DNA of 64,000 nt, taken from Whalleya microplaca. Taxonomy: Eukaryota; Ascomycota; Sordariomycetes; Xylariales; Xylariaceae. Positions within the stretch are counted from its first letter, which is position 1. Each line of letters opens with the position of its first letter. The notes beneath the pieces were generated by a model, which had not been told where the DNA came from, did not search any database, and saw nothing but the letters and a program-made list of their open reading frames with translations. The stretch lies in contig MU385721.1 of the NCBI GenBank assembly GCA_022497155.1, positions 372,001-436,000 on the forward strand, given 5' to 3'. This document shows positions 1 to 11,303 of this stretch, piece after piece. A program made the position numbers and the translations under genes.

Positions 1-1546
1 ATCAAGTTTGCAGACTGCAAGATTTCGAATTCTTCATACAGCACCTGCAGGATCTCCAAAGAAATTGAGAAACTTATTACCAAAGCTATTGGCAGCCAGC
101 CCCGGGTAACAACGGTGCAATATATTGCTGCCCAAATTCTCCTTGCTCGAGGTGGCCAGATCGGCGGACGAACTCAAGATTACTGGAAGAAAGCTAGAGA
201 TTTAGCACAGCAACAGTTATTTCTCAATCCCAACTTAGAAAAATCAGCCGAGGAGCAGGTGAAAGAGGGCCCAGGCAACGACTCGGCATTGGAGGAGATG
301 TTGGTTATAGTCAAGAATTGCATCAAGAACAATTCATTCAACTCGTACTATCAATCTCAACGTGATAAGTATGGGATACAACAGGGTATATTCTACCAGA
401 TCAAGAATACGGACATTGGTAAGCATAATTTGAGTCACTTGTTTTCTTCTCAGAATGGATCTGCTTCCCTCGTTCTGCCTCTTTTCTTATCCAGGCAGCA
501 TTTTAGTAAGAAAAGAAGATACTAATAAGACAATAGTTATGGTTCTCGATAAAGATAGTGAAGTGATCCTCTTCCAACTCTCAGATGCTTTCACAAGGCT
601 CCTCACGAAACGGATTGAGCGAGATGTGGTACAAGCACTTGAGACTTACAGCACTCTACAGGCTGTTCCACTACCAGATATGACACGTCACGGCCTACAT
701 TATATCGACTGGCTGCTGGAACACCCGGAGTTCGACTTCCGGCGTCCTGAAAATGACCCGAGACTAGCAAAATCCGGGGTCTATCACTTTGGTACTATAT
801 GTAGTATTGGAGACCCAAATGGCAAAAAAAGCCCGGGAGTCACAAGAGATTCATCACGGGCTATTGAGCGTGCAGCTGTGGCAGATCAATACGCAAAACT
901 TCGACATGGAGCCTTTCGGGCTTGTACAGAAATGTTGAACCACGTCTTCAGACTTCTAGACCCTAACTTGTTGGAAGAATATAAGAAGGTCGGCAAGGAG
1001 CTTGTTAAGCCATGGCGCTCCGGGCTCATTGACACTGGCAGCCAGGACGAAACATTTCTTTTGCGAGCTGTTCTGATCAATCTTATGACTGATGAGCATA
1101 AGGACTTGAGTGACTGGCATTACGGTCTCGCTGGTATTATACCAATAGGCTCGTTTGAAGGAGGCGACCTCCTCACCAGAGAGCTAGGTCTCCAGACGGA
1201 AAGCAAACCGGGATGTTTGCAGTTGTTTCGAGGAAGAGAGCTGCGACATTCCATCACGAAATGGACTGGTCGACGCTTCGTCGTGACGAGCAGCACACAC
1301 GAAGCCGTTAAGCGATGGGCGTTCCGACGTATGGGACAGTCTGTTTCCGACGACATCCCAGAGGTGAATGACTGCTTTGACGTGGACCAGGAGGACATTC
1401 GCCCTGAGGAACAGAGAATATTGTCAGAGCAGGAACGTATCCCTGAGCGTTACATGGAAAACTCGGACGAGTCGGATTTTATGCTAGAGTCCGACACGTC
1501 GTTGGGTGCATCTGATCTATCTCCTAATGATGGTGGAACTAAGTGA
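1..1546 (+). CDS. TET/JBP-like 2-oxoglutarate/Fe(II) dioxygenase, 5' partial
   Basis: The reading frame is open from the first base, so the gene begins outside the window. Exon 1 is 1-418. An intron starts with GTAAGC at 419 and most simply ends at 494 (CCAG); acceptors at 506 and 536 also keep frame. The last exon runs to the stop at 1546. The C-terminal half has the expected dioxygenase core: an iron-binding H-K-D triad (codons 1097-1105), the segment DWHYGLAG followed by FEGGDLL, a distal His in ELRHSITKW (1247-1249) and the oxoglutarate-binding Arg in TGRRFVV (1271-1276). This pattern is what I recall for the fungal 2OGFeDO branch of the TET/JBP family, which oxidises modified bases in nucleic acids; substrate and nuclear location are inferred. 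The tail is acidic and disordered. The N-terminal region, rich in charged helices, is not recognised. Confidence 0.72.
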
Positions 1547-1863
1547 GGACTGGGTATCCCCTCAGATACGTTAGCAGAAGATAACAACATGCCTTCCCCA
1601 AAGCCATACAAGGCAATCCAACCACACTGTTCAGGGAAGAGGGCCAATATGTATTGATTATTTCAGACTCGACATCTCAGAATGCTGGCGTGTAAATCTG
1701 ACCGAGTAGTTGTACATCAATATACATACCTTACGTAAGAAGTTTATGAGATAACGGGGTGAAATGAGAACTTTATCTCATGATTAATAGCCACGAGACT
1801 TTGGCTAACTTCAGTTTTTGGTAAAATAGAGCCTCATTTTCAGCTATTGCCCAAATTGAAACC
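1547..1863. other. Intergenic, no gene seen
   Basis: This AT-rich stretch lies between the dioxygenase stop and the first solo LTR. I see no coding frame. Its last five bases (AAACC, 1859-1863) are the left target-site duplication of the LTR. Confidence 0.6.
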
Positions 1864-2178
1864 TATAACAAGTGCTATGATAGGGCTCGGAACAGATCAA
1901 TTTTGCTAGTAATTTCTCTATGGGCTCTAGGGTGCTTGCTGGCCTAAATATAATGGGAGGCGATAGGTACTTATATAGACCTTTAAAAGACGTATTCCTA
2001 ATACGTATCTTGTCCGTTTTCCGATGTAGCCGTCGTCAGGTTGTCATGTTTTTCTTTAGTACTTACATATTCCAATAATATCAAATAACAGAGAACAGCA
2101 TCCAATATATGTATTCCTGCAGCATTCCTGCATCTCGTATAACTTTCAACTGGTCTTGGCTCAAATCCCCGTGTGACA
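1864..2178 (+). mobile_element. Solo LTR, copy 1 (315 bp)
   Basis: This element shares its whole length with copies at 2733-3052 and, inverted, 33023-33355. It is flanked by a perfect 5-bp target-site duplication, AAACC (1859-1863 and 2179-2183). The right end is TGTGACA; the left end reads TATAACA where the other copies have TGTGACA, two G-to-A changes in a TpG context as produced by repeat-induced point mutation. A conserved block with CAGCATTCCTGCATCTCGTA lies near the right end, and an internal TTATATAGACC may be the LTR promoter TATA. No internal retroelement genes are present, so it is a recombination scar. Orientation is relative to the other copies only. Confidence 0.85.
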
Positions 2179-2732
2179 AAACCGCAGGCAATTTACAGAG
2201 TGACTGTGAGCACATGTACCTCGGTGTACGAAATATTGAGCTTTGTTGCATCAACAAATATTGAGCTTTGGTGCATCAACTCTTACCTATGGTAGTCTAG
2301 ATCGAAGATGACCACCACTACACGCAGATTGTCATCGAATTGTAGGAACGCGAAATCGGAGTTAGGGGGTGCCAATAAATTTCGGGTTTTAGTCTACTGA
2401 GAAATACCCCTTGATACGTCTTTTTAATGTCTGCTCGGGGATTAAACTGCGCTCTGCTTCACATTGGCGATTAAAGTGGAAAGGTGAAGGGTAGGTCTGT
2501 ATTCGTCGGTGCTTCGAAGGCTAACCATATTCCATAACTAGCAGCTGATTATATATGTACCTATCACAGTTATAGTGTGAGTAATGATCATTAAGATTCT
2601 GCAGTGATCACTAGTCGTTGTCAATTAGAATCGTTAAGTTGTAAAGTCTAAGGGGTCTCCTTTACAACAGCTTGGGATTTTAAGCAAATGGCTCTCGGGG
2701 GCGACTATTGCTCCAAGCTCCATTTGCCTCAG
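2179..2732. other. Spacer between two solo LTRs, no gene seen
   Basis: About 550 bp lie between two LTRs that have different target-site duplications. The spacer is therefore host DNA and not the inside of one retroelement. No coding frame is recognisable. Confidence 0.6.
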
Positions 2733-3052
2733 TGTGACAAGGGCTGTAATAGGGCTTGGAATATATCAATTCAATAATAATTCTCTAGGGCCTCTGAGGG
2801 TGCTTATGGGTTCCAATCTAATCTGTATCGGCGTGTGGTCTTATATAGACCTGCTACTACAGTACGTACTCTAGTACGCGTAATCTCTTGTTGCCTACAT
2901 CGGCGTCGTCTGATGATCATGCCTTTTGTTAGGCAGTAATACATTCCATCAGTAACGAATAACAACCAACAGCACCCAATATATGTACTCGTGCAGCATT
3001 CCTGCATCTCGTATAGCTTCCAACAGGTCTTGGCTCCAATAGCCGTGTGACA
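2733..3052 (+). mobile_element. Solo LTR, copy 2 (320 bp)
   Basis: This copy begins TGTGACAAGGGCTG and ends GCCGTGTGACA, with the canonical TG...CA ends. It is flanked by a perfect 5-bp duplication, CTCAG (2728-2732 and 3053-3057). It aligns through its length with copy 1 and, inverted, with copy 3. Compared with copy 1 many differences are transitions (for example TAGCTTCCAAC against TAACTTTCAAC). It is a solo LTR from a retrotransposon whose internal region is not in this window. Confidence 0.88.
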
Positions 3053-6000
3053 CTCAGACACTATCACGAATACCCCTATCGTGACAGTATCGAATTGATA
3101 TTATCGGGTAAGGTATTTGGACTGACATTACAGAAGTCCTAGGTAGCAATTTCTTATTTCCCTAATGGGCTACTAGTAGTGAATCACTGACAGATGTATT
3201 CTGGAAAGAGAAAGAGAGGGTATTGGTGTGTAGACTATAAAGTCGGCGACCTGTTGTTTATATATAAGGCTTGTAGATTAAAGTACTACTGACTATATTG
3301 TCTTGAAACCCATGATTCTGTAGACATATAGGTAGATTTGGTACCAAAGCCCCTTACACAAAGTTCCAGATCAAGAGTCAGTTGTATACGAAACAGTATT
3401 GGGAAATAAGTGGAATAAGCTAATAACCGAGGAATGACAACATCATGGGAAATTGAAACAACACTTTGCCATTTACGAGGACAATCGAATTCCTTAAATC
3501 TCATATAAAAGCAATCACATAAACCTTCCTAACCTAGTTATTAAGCCCTGTGCTTGGGCCTGACCTTGAATTTAGATCAGCTGCTATTCGCTCTATTGTA
3601 TGCAAAGATGACATGTAGGTTCTCTGGCAATACACTGCGGAGCTGTCCCATCACTCTGGGCTATAAAAGGTATCTATATCACGTTTGAAGTCTATTGCAT
3701 TGCAAAGGGAAAAGTCCCGTAGTCCAACCAGCTAAGGACGAACTGCTGTATGGCGGGTGATGTTTTTGAGCCAGCAGTAATGTTAGACTCGCTCTAACTA
3801 CCATAAGAAAGTATGACTACCATTTTCAATATCATATTCCCATCAGACCTATTGAGTCTTTTAAGAAGCTTGGTAGTGGCGTTACCATTTCCTAGAATCT
3901 CGGTTGGTATTGAGATTCTCGACCCTAGTTGAAGGGTGAGATCATATTGCGTTGAACACGGTGGATTGTGATATTTTAACACTGTACCAGAGAGTTCGCA
4001 TCCTTACGTATCGAAGCTGATACATGTATATTTCCGAGTAATTGGTTAGGTAGTTAGACACCAGGATGGCAAGATGTGGATGCAGAGGACGATATATTAT
4101 CATGAGATTATTGCAAAGGCCCGAGTTGAAAACGCCAAACTCCGTAGCCTTGCGCTATTACTTTACATTTATTGGGAGCCGGCTGAAAATCCAAGTTCCA
4201 CGCCGGTGCCGGCTCGGCGTAGCCGTGCGTGTACGTCTTAGTCCCGCTGGATGTGGGCAGACAACTCACGATGATAATTCGTTGCGAAAAACGTCAGATG
4301 AGCCCAAGGGTCTGGCTCTCTCCTATGAATGGCTTCTGCATATCATTGACGAGGTGATCTGGACTCTCGGACGTAAAATGAGATCAGGACATCCAGAAGT
4401 GTCCGAGTATCAGGGACGTCACTGAGTTGCTTCGGCACCCTAGCCGAGAAAAGATCCCCATTTGCCGGCGGGAAAAAGAACCACTTACTAATAGACTGGA
4501 AGTGGAGCCGATTCCAGCCCGCGTCGATGTTCATTCCTCTATTTTCGGCTGCATTTGACTGATGCACATGCATCAATTGGCCCTTCACATCATCAAGGGA
4601 GAGGCTCGTGTTTCAATACAGAGCGTCGGATGCAACACAATGTCTCTCATAGGGCTTATTTTAGACGCCAGAGGAGACACAAGCAGGAGGAGCCTCAGCT
4701 CGGGTGGTCTGTCGACGCGGAAGGGATACTTACCGTTGCACATGTACGTACGTGTAATGGCAGCTCTCCTAAGAGATCTGACCTAGGGTAACGCTTGATC
4801 AACGATTTTGTTTCGCTCCTCACCGCCCGGGGGTTATACTACGTTGCTTGCTCGGATGAGAGGACTTGTCGGCTTGAATTGACTACGTGTCTGCGTGTAC
4901 GGCACACTAACGCATTAGCCGCGTGACCATATGCCAAAACTACTTTTAACCATAATTACAAGTTGCCTGTGGTGAGAGCGACGTCCCGGATATTAAGTAG
5001 GGAACAGCTGACAGCGTAGCCTGAGGTTAGCATCCTTACCTATACATATATCGAATATTGGAACGAAACTGGGATTGATCGCAGTAAAAGCGGCCATCGA
5101 TTCGTATGTAGACTGTATAGATTACCGTGAATGGATAAGTAAAGATCGTTTGGTGTACTCGCAGTACATAGGAGAATGGCACGACGTGTGGAGTGCGGAG
5201 TGTGAAGAGTCAAAAGTTGGAAAATGTCGCGTGCCTACGGATTAGCGCGTGAACGAGCAATTAAGTTTTCCCCATAACTGTATAGCTTAAGCCCGCGGGC
5301 GCCTCTGCCTTTTCACAGGTTGCAGGTCGCGAAACAGGGATGGCCAACCTTATATGGATGGAAGTGTGTACCTAGGTTAGGTACCTAATATAGTTAGTAT
5401 GAAGGCAGTATATGGCACGTACCAACTGCCTTTCCCTTCCCCGAAATCCCCGAAATCCCAATGCTGCCGAAACGGAAAAGCCTGGATTGGGCCGATGAAG
5501 CCCAATGACAAGACACATAAAACGACATGACCCAAGCCCTCTGACCCTGAGCCGCGGAACGACCTCTCTTTTTATCACATTGATCGATTGGTGCCTTATT
5601 GCATTGGGCCACCCTACCATAAGGCTGTTCACTACATACATACACGTACATACATGTACACACACACAGTTAGGTATGCCTACACATATACATGGAAAAT
5701 GTAGATTCAAGAATGGAAGTGTATATATAGGTCATAAACATGAATATTGATAAATATAATTACTACTGCATATGTAGATGTTTATTATTACTTCAAGTAT
5801 CCGTAATATTTTAGTACGTTAGCTAAATTGGATGCCGCCTGCAACCCGATGCTGCCCAATCAATCCTTGATGATTTAATCCTGACACTGTACATACTCCG
5901 TAGTAGTTAGCTTATACGGGAGGGGAGCGCAGGAGGGGTAGGAGGGGCACTGACCTTTATTAGGTATCCTTTTTTGGTATATTTCAACGTTTTTGCACGT

Positions 6001-6103
6001 TTTTCTGAGGGGCAGAGGGGGCAGAGGGGGAAGGTGCAGAGGTGTTGAGGGGTTGTTCAGGGCCATCCAGGCTGCCAGGGCCATCGCGGCCCACTCCCAG
6101 ACG

Positions 6104-6135
6104 CCAGACTTCCAGACTTCCAGACTTCCAGACCT
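6104..6135 (+). repeat. Tandem 8-bp repeat, four copies
   Basis: The unit CCAGACTT is repeated four times, the last copy ending in CCT. It lies in a pyrimidine-biased part of the gene-poor region. Confidence 0.85.
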
Positions 6136-6189
6136 CAAGCGCTACTTCCAGACAGGTTTCGCCGGCTGGGACCCACCCCGCATGCATGC

Positions 6190-6222
6190 GCTCTGCCTGT
6201 GCTCTGCCTGTGCTCTGCCTGT
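6190..6222 (+). repeat. Tandem 11-bp repeat, three perfect copies
   Basis: The unit GCTCTGCCTGT occurs three times without mismatch. It sits close to the 8-bp repeat at 6104-6135. Confidence 0.88.
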
Positions 6223-7634
6223 CTTCCTGTCTGGGGATCCTGGTAATCCCAGTATTCCCATCTGCCCATTCGGCTGTCAAGACTGTATGGAACCCTATGG
6301 GAAGGGGTCCCTAGACCGGTCTTCCCAAGAATGTGGAAGGTCTTGCAGAACCGGTGGATTATCAACGTAATTTCTCTTTCACCGCCAGATCGCCATTTTC
6401 AATCTTCCTCAGACTGCTCAGACCGACTCCCGGAACCAACAACAGTCTGGGAAAAGCGAGACAACCCATCTGGACTGTACTGCGAGTATCTGCCTATCCA
6501 TTCTCGAACCAGCCAGCTAGACACAGCCAGGACTTGCAGCCAGCCGGCCAATCTGCCAATCTATATCTGCCAAGCTGCCAACCTTGGTCGTGAGGTACTG
6601 TACCTAATCAAGCTAATAATAAGCGTCTGGTTGCCGCGCTGCTGCCGCTGCTGCTGCCATGCTCGGTATTATCGTACATACATACATATACGATACAAGT
6701 ACTGCACAGATGATGAACCCGGTCATACTGCATCTTGTAATTCCGTCGCATTGAGGTTGCACTCTGGAGAGAACGGTCCCCTTACGGAGTATTTGCTTGT
6801 CCCGTTTGATGTCCATTGCATTTCAATCTCAATTTCACTTTCACCCTCCCTTGAATACGACCAAGGTAGGGGGCACCGGTGAGAACGTCATACTCCGTTC
6901 CATACTGAAGTACTTTTACTGCCAAGCTGCCCTCGAGACTACTAATTACCTTTTACTCGTACCGACGCCGCCTCAGTAACCAGACGTCTAGATCTTGTGT
7001 CATACATACTCTTATCTTATTAGATTGACCAAAAGGAGGCCTGTCCTTTACTGTCATCATTCGAACGACCAGAGATTTGCTGGAATGACTGGATTTTTCA
7101 CCTGAAGTTCATTTCTCGATCTCGAAGTCGCATCAACCATATCCTGTGATCTTTGATTACGCACATGTCACGTCGTCTCTCTTACACTGTTCAACCTAAC
7201 GCGTGTGTCGTATGTGCCTCGTGTTCTGTCTAATAGTCAATAGCCCGAAGGTGTTGAGTGTGCAACGATTCTACAATACGGCTAGCATCCTCATTCGCCA
7301 ATAGAGTTCGACGCATTGAACGAAAAAAAAAAAAAAAGAGCGTTGCCATTGTCTTGGGGCAGACGCTTCTGGTTCATTTATTGTGGCCACTTATTCGTTG
7401 CCTATCCACCGCCACACCTGCATCATCGGAATCTCACCCATTGCATTGCGCCGAGCACATAAGAAAAAATCCCACGCCTATCTCACATTTACTTCGATGT
7501 CTTCCCACGCCATGGTTATTCAAGCGGAGGGACCGTGCCGCTTGGTGGCAGTTTGTTAGAAAGGAACAGTTTGGGTTTCTTCGACCTGGAGTTGTTGATT
7601 CATCAATGCTCCGGGTTTCACCATTCGGACGAAC

Positions 7635-10600
7635 ATGTTGGGCAAGCTTTTTAACCTGACTTCGGGAACGGCCGGGGGCGCCGCTACTCACCAGGGCTTG
7701 TCTTCAACCAAGCCGTCACCCGAGTCTATACAGGAGGAGATTCACACGCGCAGTCTCTTGTTCCCGGACACACAGGCACTTTACCACCGCCAGGACCAGG
7801 TGTTTCCTCTACCATCGGCATCTGCCGCCCACCCCGGGGCTCCGACGAACCCCTTCGATTACGATGGCGACATCGACATCGATGTTCGCGACGTTCGCGT
7901 CATCATCATGCAGGACACGCTCGGCTCTGTGAACCCTTCACTGTTGTTCGATAGTCATCCTGCTCCATCCGTTGGTCCTTCAGGCGATCGACCGCCCCCT
8001 CCAAGTGCGACCTCTTCGACGCAGTCCCTTATGCAGGATCTTCGACGGGCTCCCACTTCACCAAGAAAAGGCAGTCTCGGACAGCCTTCGAGACCATTGG
8101 TGATTCAACCCGGGAGTCCCCAACCCCGGCAGGGCGCATTCGACCGGCGAGGTTCCATCCAATCTCGCAACTACAGCACCGCCGAGACCGAGTCCCAACG
8201 ATCTGCTAGGGAGTATCGTGAAGAGCTCGCGAGCTTCTCAAGCTGTATTTTTGCTAACACTGAAGTCATGTCTTACAAGGGGACATCTACCAAGGTTCAT
8301 GTTATTCCAAGCGAGTCACGGGCGCCTGTCATCTCGAGCTCTTACGTGGGAGACGGTCGTGGATCTATGGGAAGGTCAAGTATGCGATCGAGCCGGCTGG
8401 CACAATCTTACACGTCCGAGTCGGCTAATCCTGAGTTCACGGCGTCCGTTGCCCCAGCACGCCAGGCGGACCGCAACAAGATTCTTGTCACTCGCCTCTT
8501 CCCGGTCAACTTGCCAAACGATGACCTAGATTCGCCGAACCCTACCTCGAGCCCACAAAGCCGCGCTTCTGAGGATAGCAGCGGCTTTCCATTCCCTTAT
8601 TCCCCAGATGAGCCATCGAAATTCAAGAAGAAGAGGTCAAAGCCGATCCAAAAGAGAACACCAATGTATGCGGTAGCATTGGTACTCCAGCTTCCGGCGA
8701 GTTCACCATCCAGCCTAGGGTCGACGACCGCACCAAAGCCGGTCTTCCGAGGCTCCGGCTCTTACACTGAGCAGGACCCCTTTCCTTCTTCCTTTGGATC
8801 GGCCCGCCGTTCTGGCTGGACTATGGTTGGCTCTGGATTCGGCTCCGACTTGTTTGAGCCGGCTTATAGTAACGATGTCGAAGACCGCATGGATGCTATA
8901 ACCCAACATTGGGACATCATCATGAGAACGCTTACGCACTTACAGTCTGTCGTGGCGACCGCCATATTCCCGATGCTCAAGCAGGCAGATTTATCAGCGC
9001 CTGATCCTTATCCACCGAGCGTGTCCGCTCAGATTGCCCGAACATCATCGGTACACAGCCGACGAGGCTCGGACCCTTCTCAGATGAAGCCGCCTAAGAC
9101 GAACGCGAAATTGGTAGCCTTGCCACCAAACTGTTTAATGCAGGACCAGCGAATAAATCAAGAGATCGATGATGCTAAAATACGAATCGTGTCTGGCCTT
9201 CGAGCTACGAGGGTTGTCACCGGACAGGGCCGCTGGGGACCATGGAGGGAAGAAGCAAGATGGGTCGCAAAATGGGCTGGGGGCAAGGAACAGGGCTTCT
9301 TCTTTTTCAATCTTCTGACTGGGTTTCTTGCAACGCATACGGACTGGCTTCAGGCACTGAGCCCCGTCTGGTTTCGGAGACGCTACTATCAGCAACAGAA
9401 AGCCAAAAGTGAGGAGGATACCTCCCTACCTTCTCGCACGATTATCGTTGCCAAAGACAAGATGGCCGCGAGGAGGTTGATCTTTCTACTCTCGGCGTTC
9501 TTGCCTGCAAACCAGCAGCTGCCCACGATTCGCACCCAGCGCCCTGCCACCTCCTCTGCGTCATTCGCCGCTTTCGGTCACTCCCCGCCGTCGTTTATAG
9601 TCCCGATCAATAAGGAGGAGTCTCTCCGCCGAAAAATCAACCGCCGGCAAGGACCGAGAGGTGCTTCGCACACACGGAGCTTTAGCATCCAGTCACAAGC
9701 CACGACGAGATCGGCAACAGGTATACCTGCACAGCTTGCTCATCTAAGCATGGACTCATCTCAGAGTGAGAGGCGCTCGTCGGACTTCATCAAGCCGGTA
9801 CACCTCCCCATTGCTGGAAGTGATCTCAATACCCGGAAAAGCAGTGCTGCAACTAGCAACACCATATTGCCCGATTCGGTCGTCCCGCACCCGCACTTTT
9901 CTACAACTCATCGAAGTAGCACAAACCGTAGTACCCGCCCTGGAAGTAGCGGCAGCGTTGCGGCTGATGACCTGAAACGGACCCTCACAAGAGGCGATAG
10001 CATTGGCCATTCCAGCCACGCAAGCTCAGACTCTCGCAGCCAAAGCTCGCGGTGGGGTAGTGTGATTAGTGGGCTATGGAGCGCAAGACGACGGGACTCG
10101 ACTGCTACGATACCGCGAACTCTAGAGATCCCCGGTCCGCAAGATACCCCACTCACGTCACCGACGAAAGCAACACCCGGTAGAAGAGATAAACTTTCCG
10201 AGATGGTTAAAGAAGCACAAGTCCTACATACGCCAACGAGTGACCAATTTGGCGACGACACTTTGCCCCCTAACCAGTCGAACACTCCACGAAGGGTAGA
10301 AGGCAGGCTGTCGGAATCCCAGTCAAGGACTCCAGATCCATTAGGCGCATTCGAGTCTCCTGTCAAGACTTCAATCAACCACGATGATGGGGTGATTGAT
10401 GTGGATGTTCAATTTCCAGACTATCTCACTTCCTTTGAAACTGCAGTCAGCTCACCATCTAGCAGTGGATATCTATCAACTCCAGGGCTGGGCAGTGGGT
10501 TAGACAGCTTCGAACAGTTCTCCAGGCTGGCAATCGACGGTGACACACCCCTCAATGTTGCAGGATGGTTACAGCGCTTCCATCCAGATTTTACATTGCA

Positions 10601-11303
10601 GGCTATTCCTCCCCAGAGAGATCTTCTAGATGAAGTGCGAGAATCCCTTAGGGCAGAACCTACGCCAGCGGTACACCCCATCCCTGTACTGGACGAATGG
10701 CCAACGGAACATTGGGTCGACGTTAGCACAGCAATTGTTGCTGATACGACGAACTTCACCATCAAGCGGCTTCGGTATCGCCGACTGGTTAAGCCTAAGA
10801 TACCTACCGATCGCAACACGGGCAGCTATCTGGCACCGCATGCCTCATCATTGATGACGCCGGCGTTGTCTCCTTACGAGCAGCCAATCAAAGATGACAT
10901 TGAGGAAGAGGAGCTTTTCACTTTAGATGAGGCCCTCATCGATGCCGTCGAGAGGGTAATTGCCCACAGTAGCGATGCGAGCATAGATAGTTCCGCTACC
11001 TCATCCCGATCTGTCAGTAAACGCAGGGGAAGGAGGGATAGCGAGATCTCCGAGCCGGCAGATCATGAGCCCCCTTCTACTAGTCACCTCGATTTCCGGG
11101 AAGTACCTCGTGCGGAATGCAAGACAGTTGTCTTGTCTGCGTTGGGTACCATCGTGCAAGAGGTAGCTGAGCAACGCGAAAGTGAGAGGGAGACACATAG
11201 TGCAAACCCCAGTGTTACGCATAACATGCACCGTCAGAGAGAAAGCGCGTTGCGAACAGCCGTCCGAGGATGGCTCGAAAGCGTGGAGCACAGCGACGGG
11301 TAA
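7635..11303 (+). CDS. Folliculin-interacting protein (FNIP/Lst4-like)
   Basis: A single uninterrupted 1222-codon frame encodes this large protein. The N-terminus MLGKLFNLTSG is followed by EEIHTRSLLFPDTQALY and the segment DVRVIIMQDTLGSVNPSLLFDS (about residues 86-107), which I recognise as the conserved N-terminal block of fungal FNIP/Lst4 proteins. A middle conserved block lies around residues 415-455 (MDAITQHWDIIMRTLTHLQS), and a C-terminal block near ECKTVVLSALGTIVQEVAE. Long Ser/Pro-rich disordered stretches separate them. In yeast, Lst4 pairs with Lst7 (folliculin) as a GTPase-activating complex in amino-acid signalling to TORC1 at the vacuole; that role is inferred by family. The ATG at 7635 is chosen because conservation starts there. 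The gene faces histidinol-phosphatase tail to tail. Confidence 0.82.
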   Translation: MLGKLFNLTSGTAGGAATHQGLSSTKPSPESIQEEIHTRSLLFPDTQALYHRQDQVFPLPSASAAHPGAPTNPFDYDGDIDIDVRDVRVIIMQDTLGSVNPSLLFDSHPAPSVGPSGDRPPPPSATSSTQSLMQDLRRAPTSPRKGSLGQPSRPLVIQPGSPQPRQGAFDRRGSIQSRNYSTAETESQRSAREYREELASFSSCIFANTEVMSYKGTSTKVHVIPSESRAPVISSSYVGDGRGSMGRSSMRSSRLAQSYTSESANPEFTASVAPARQADRNKILVTRLFPVNLPNDDLDSPNPTSSPQSRASEDSSGFPFPYSPDEPSKFKKKRSKPIQKRTPMYAVALVLQLPASSPSSLGSTTAPKPVFRGSGSYTEQDPFPSSFGSARRSGWTMVGSGFGSDLFEPAYSNDVEDRMDAITQHWDIIMRTLTHLQSVVATAIFPMLKQADLSAPDPYPPSVSAQIARTSSVHSRRGSDPSQMKPPKTNAKLVALPPNCLMQDQRINQEIDDAKIRIVSGLRATRVVTGQGRWGPWREEARWVAKWAGGKEQGFFFFNLLTGFLATHTDWLQALSPVWFRRRYYQQQKAKSEEDTSLPSRTIIVAKDKMAARRLIFLLSAFLPANQQLPTIRTQRPATSSASFAAFGHSPPSFIVPINKEESLRRKINRRQGPRGASHTRSFSIQSQATTRSATGIPAQLAHLSMDSSQSERRSSDFIKPVHLPIAGSDLNTRKSSAATSNTILPDSVVPHPHFSTTHRSSTNRSTRPGSSGSVAADDLKRTLTRGDSIGHSSHASSDSRSQSSRWGSVISGLWSARRRDSTATIPRTLEIPGPQDTPLTSPTKATPGRRDKLSEMVKEAQVLHTPTSDQFGDDTLPPNQSNTPRRVEGRLSESQSRTPDPLGAFESPVKTSINHDDGVIDVDVQFPDYLTSFETAVSSPSSSGYLSTPGLGSGLDSFEQFSRLAIDGDTPLNVAGWLQRFHPDFTLQAIPPQRDLLDEVRESLRAEPTPAVHPIPVLDEWPTEHWVDVSTAIVADTTNFTIKRLRYRRLVKPKIPTDRNTGSYLAPHASSLMTPALSPYEQPIKDDIEEEELFTLDEALIDAVERVIAHSSDASIDSSATSSRSVSKRRGRRDSEISEPADHEPPSTSHLDFREVPRAECKTVVLSALGTIVQEVAEQRESERETHSANPSVTHNMHRQRESALRTAVRGWLESVEHSDG

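Larger units (their letters stand above)
3053..7634. other. Gene-poor 4.6-kb region
   Basis: No convincing protein-coding gene is found. Several 60-180-codon open frames exist on both strands, but they overlap each other, lack family resemblance and have no consistent splice structure. The region holds short tandem repeats (listed separately), CATACA-rich microsatellite at about 5635-5680 and a run of fifteen A at about 7323-7337. The last kilobase is presumably promoter and 5' UTR of the FNIP-like gene. Confidence 0.5.

Noticed and set aside
1864..3052. A full retrotransposon bounded by the first two LTRs
   Set aside because: The two LTRs have different 5-bp duplications and only 554 bp between them, so they are independent solo LTRs.
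4066..4425. 119-codon frame in the gene-poor region
   Set aside because: Composition looks random, no domain, no splice or promoter support.
6331..6882. 183-codon frame upstream of the FNIP-like gene
   Set aside because: Low-complexity text, overlapping frames in other phases and no family resemblance; likely noncoding.
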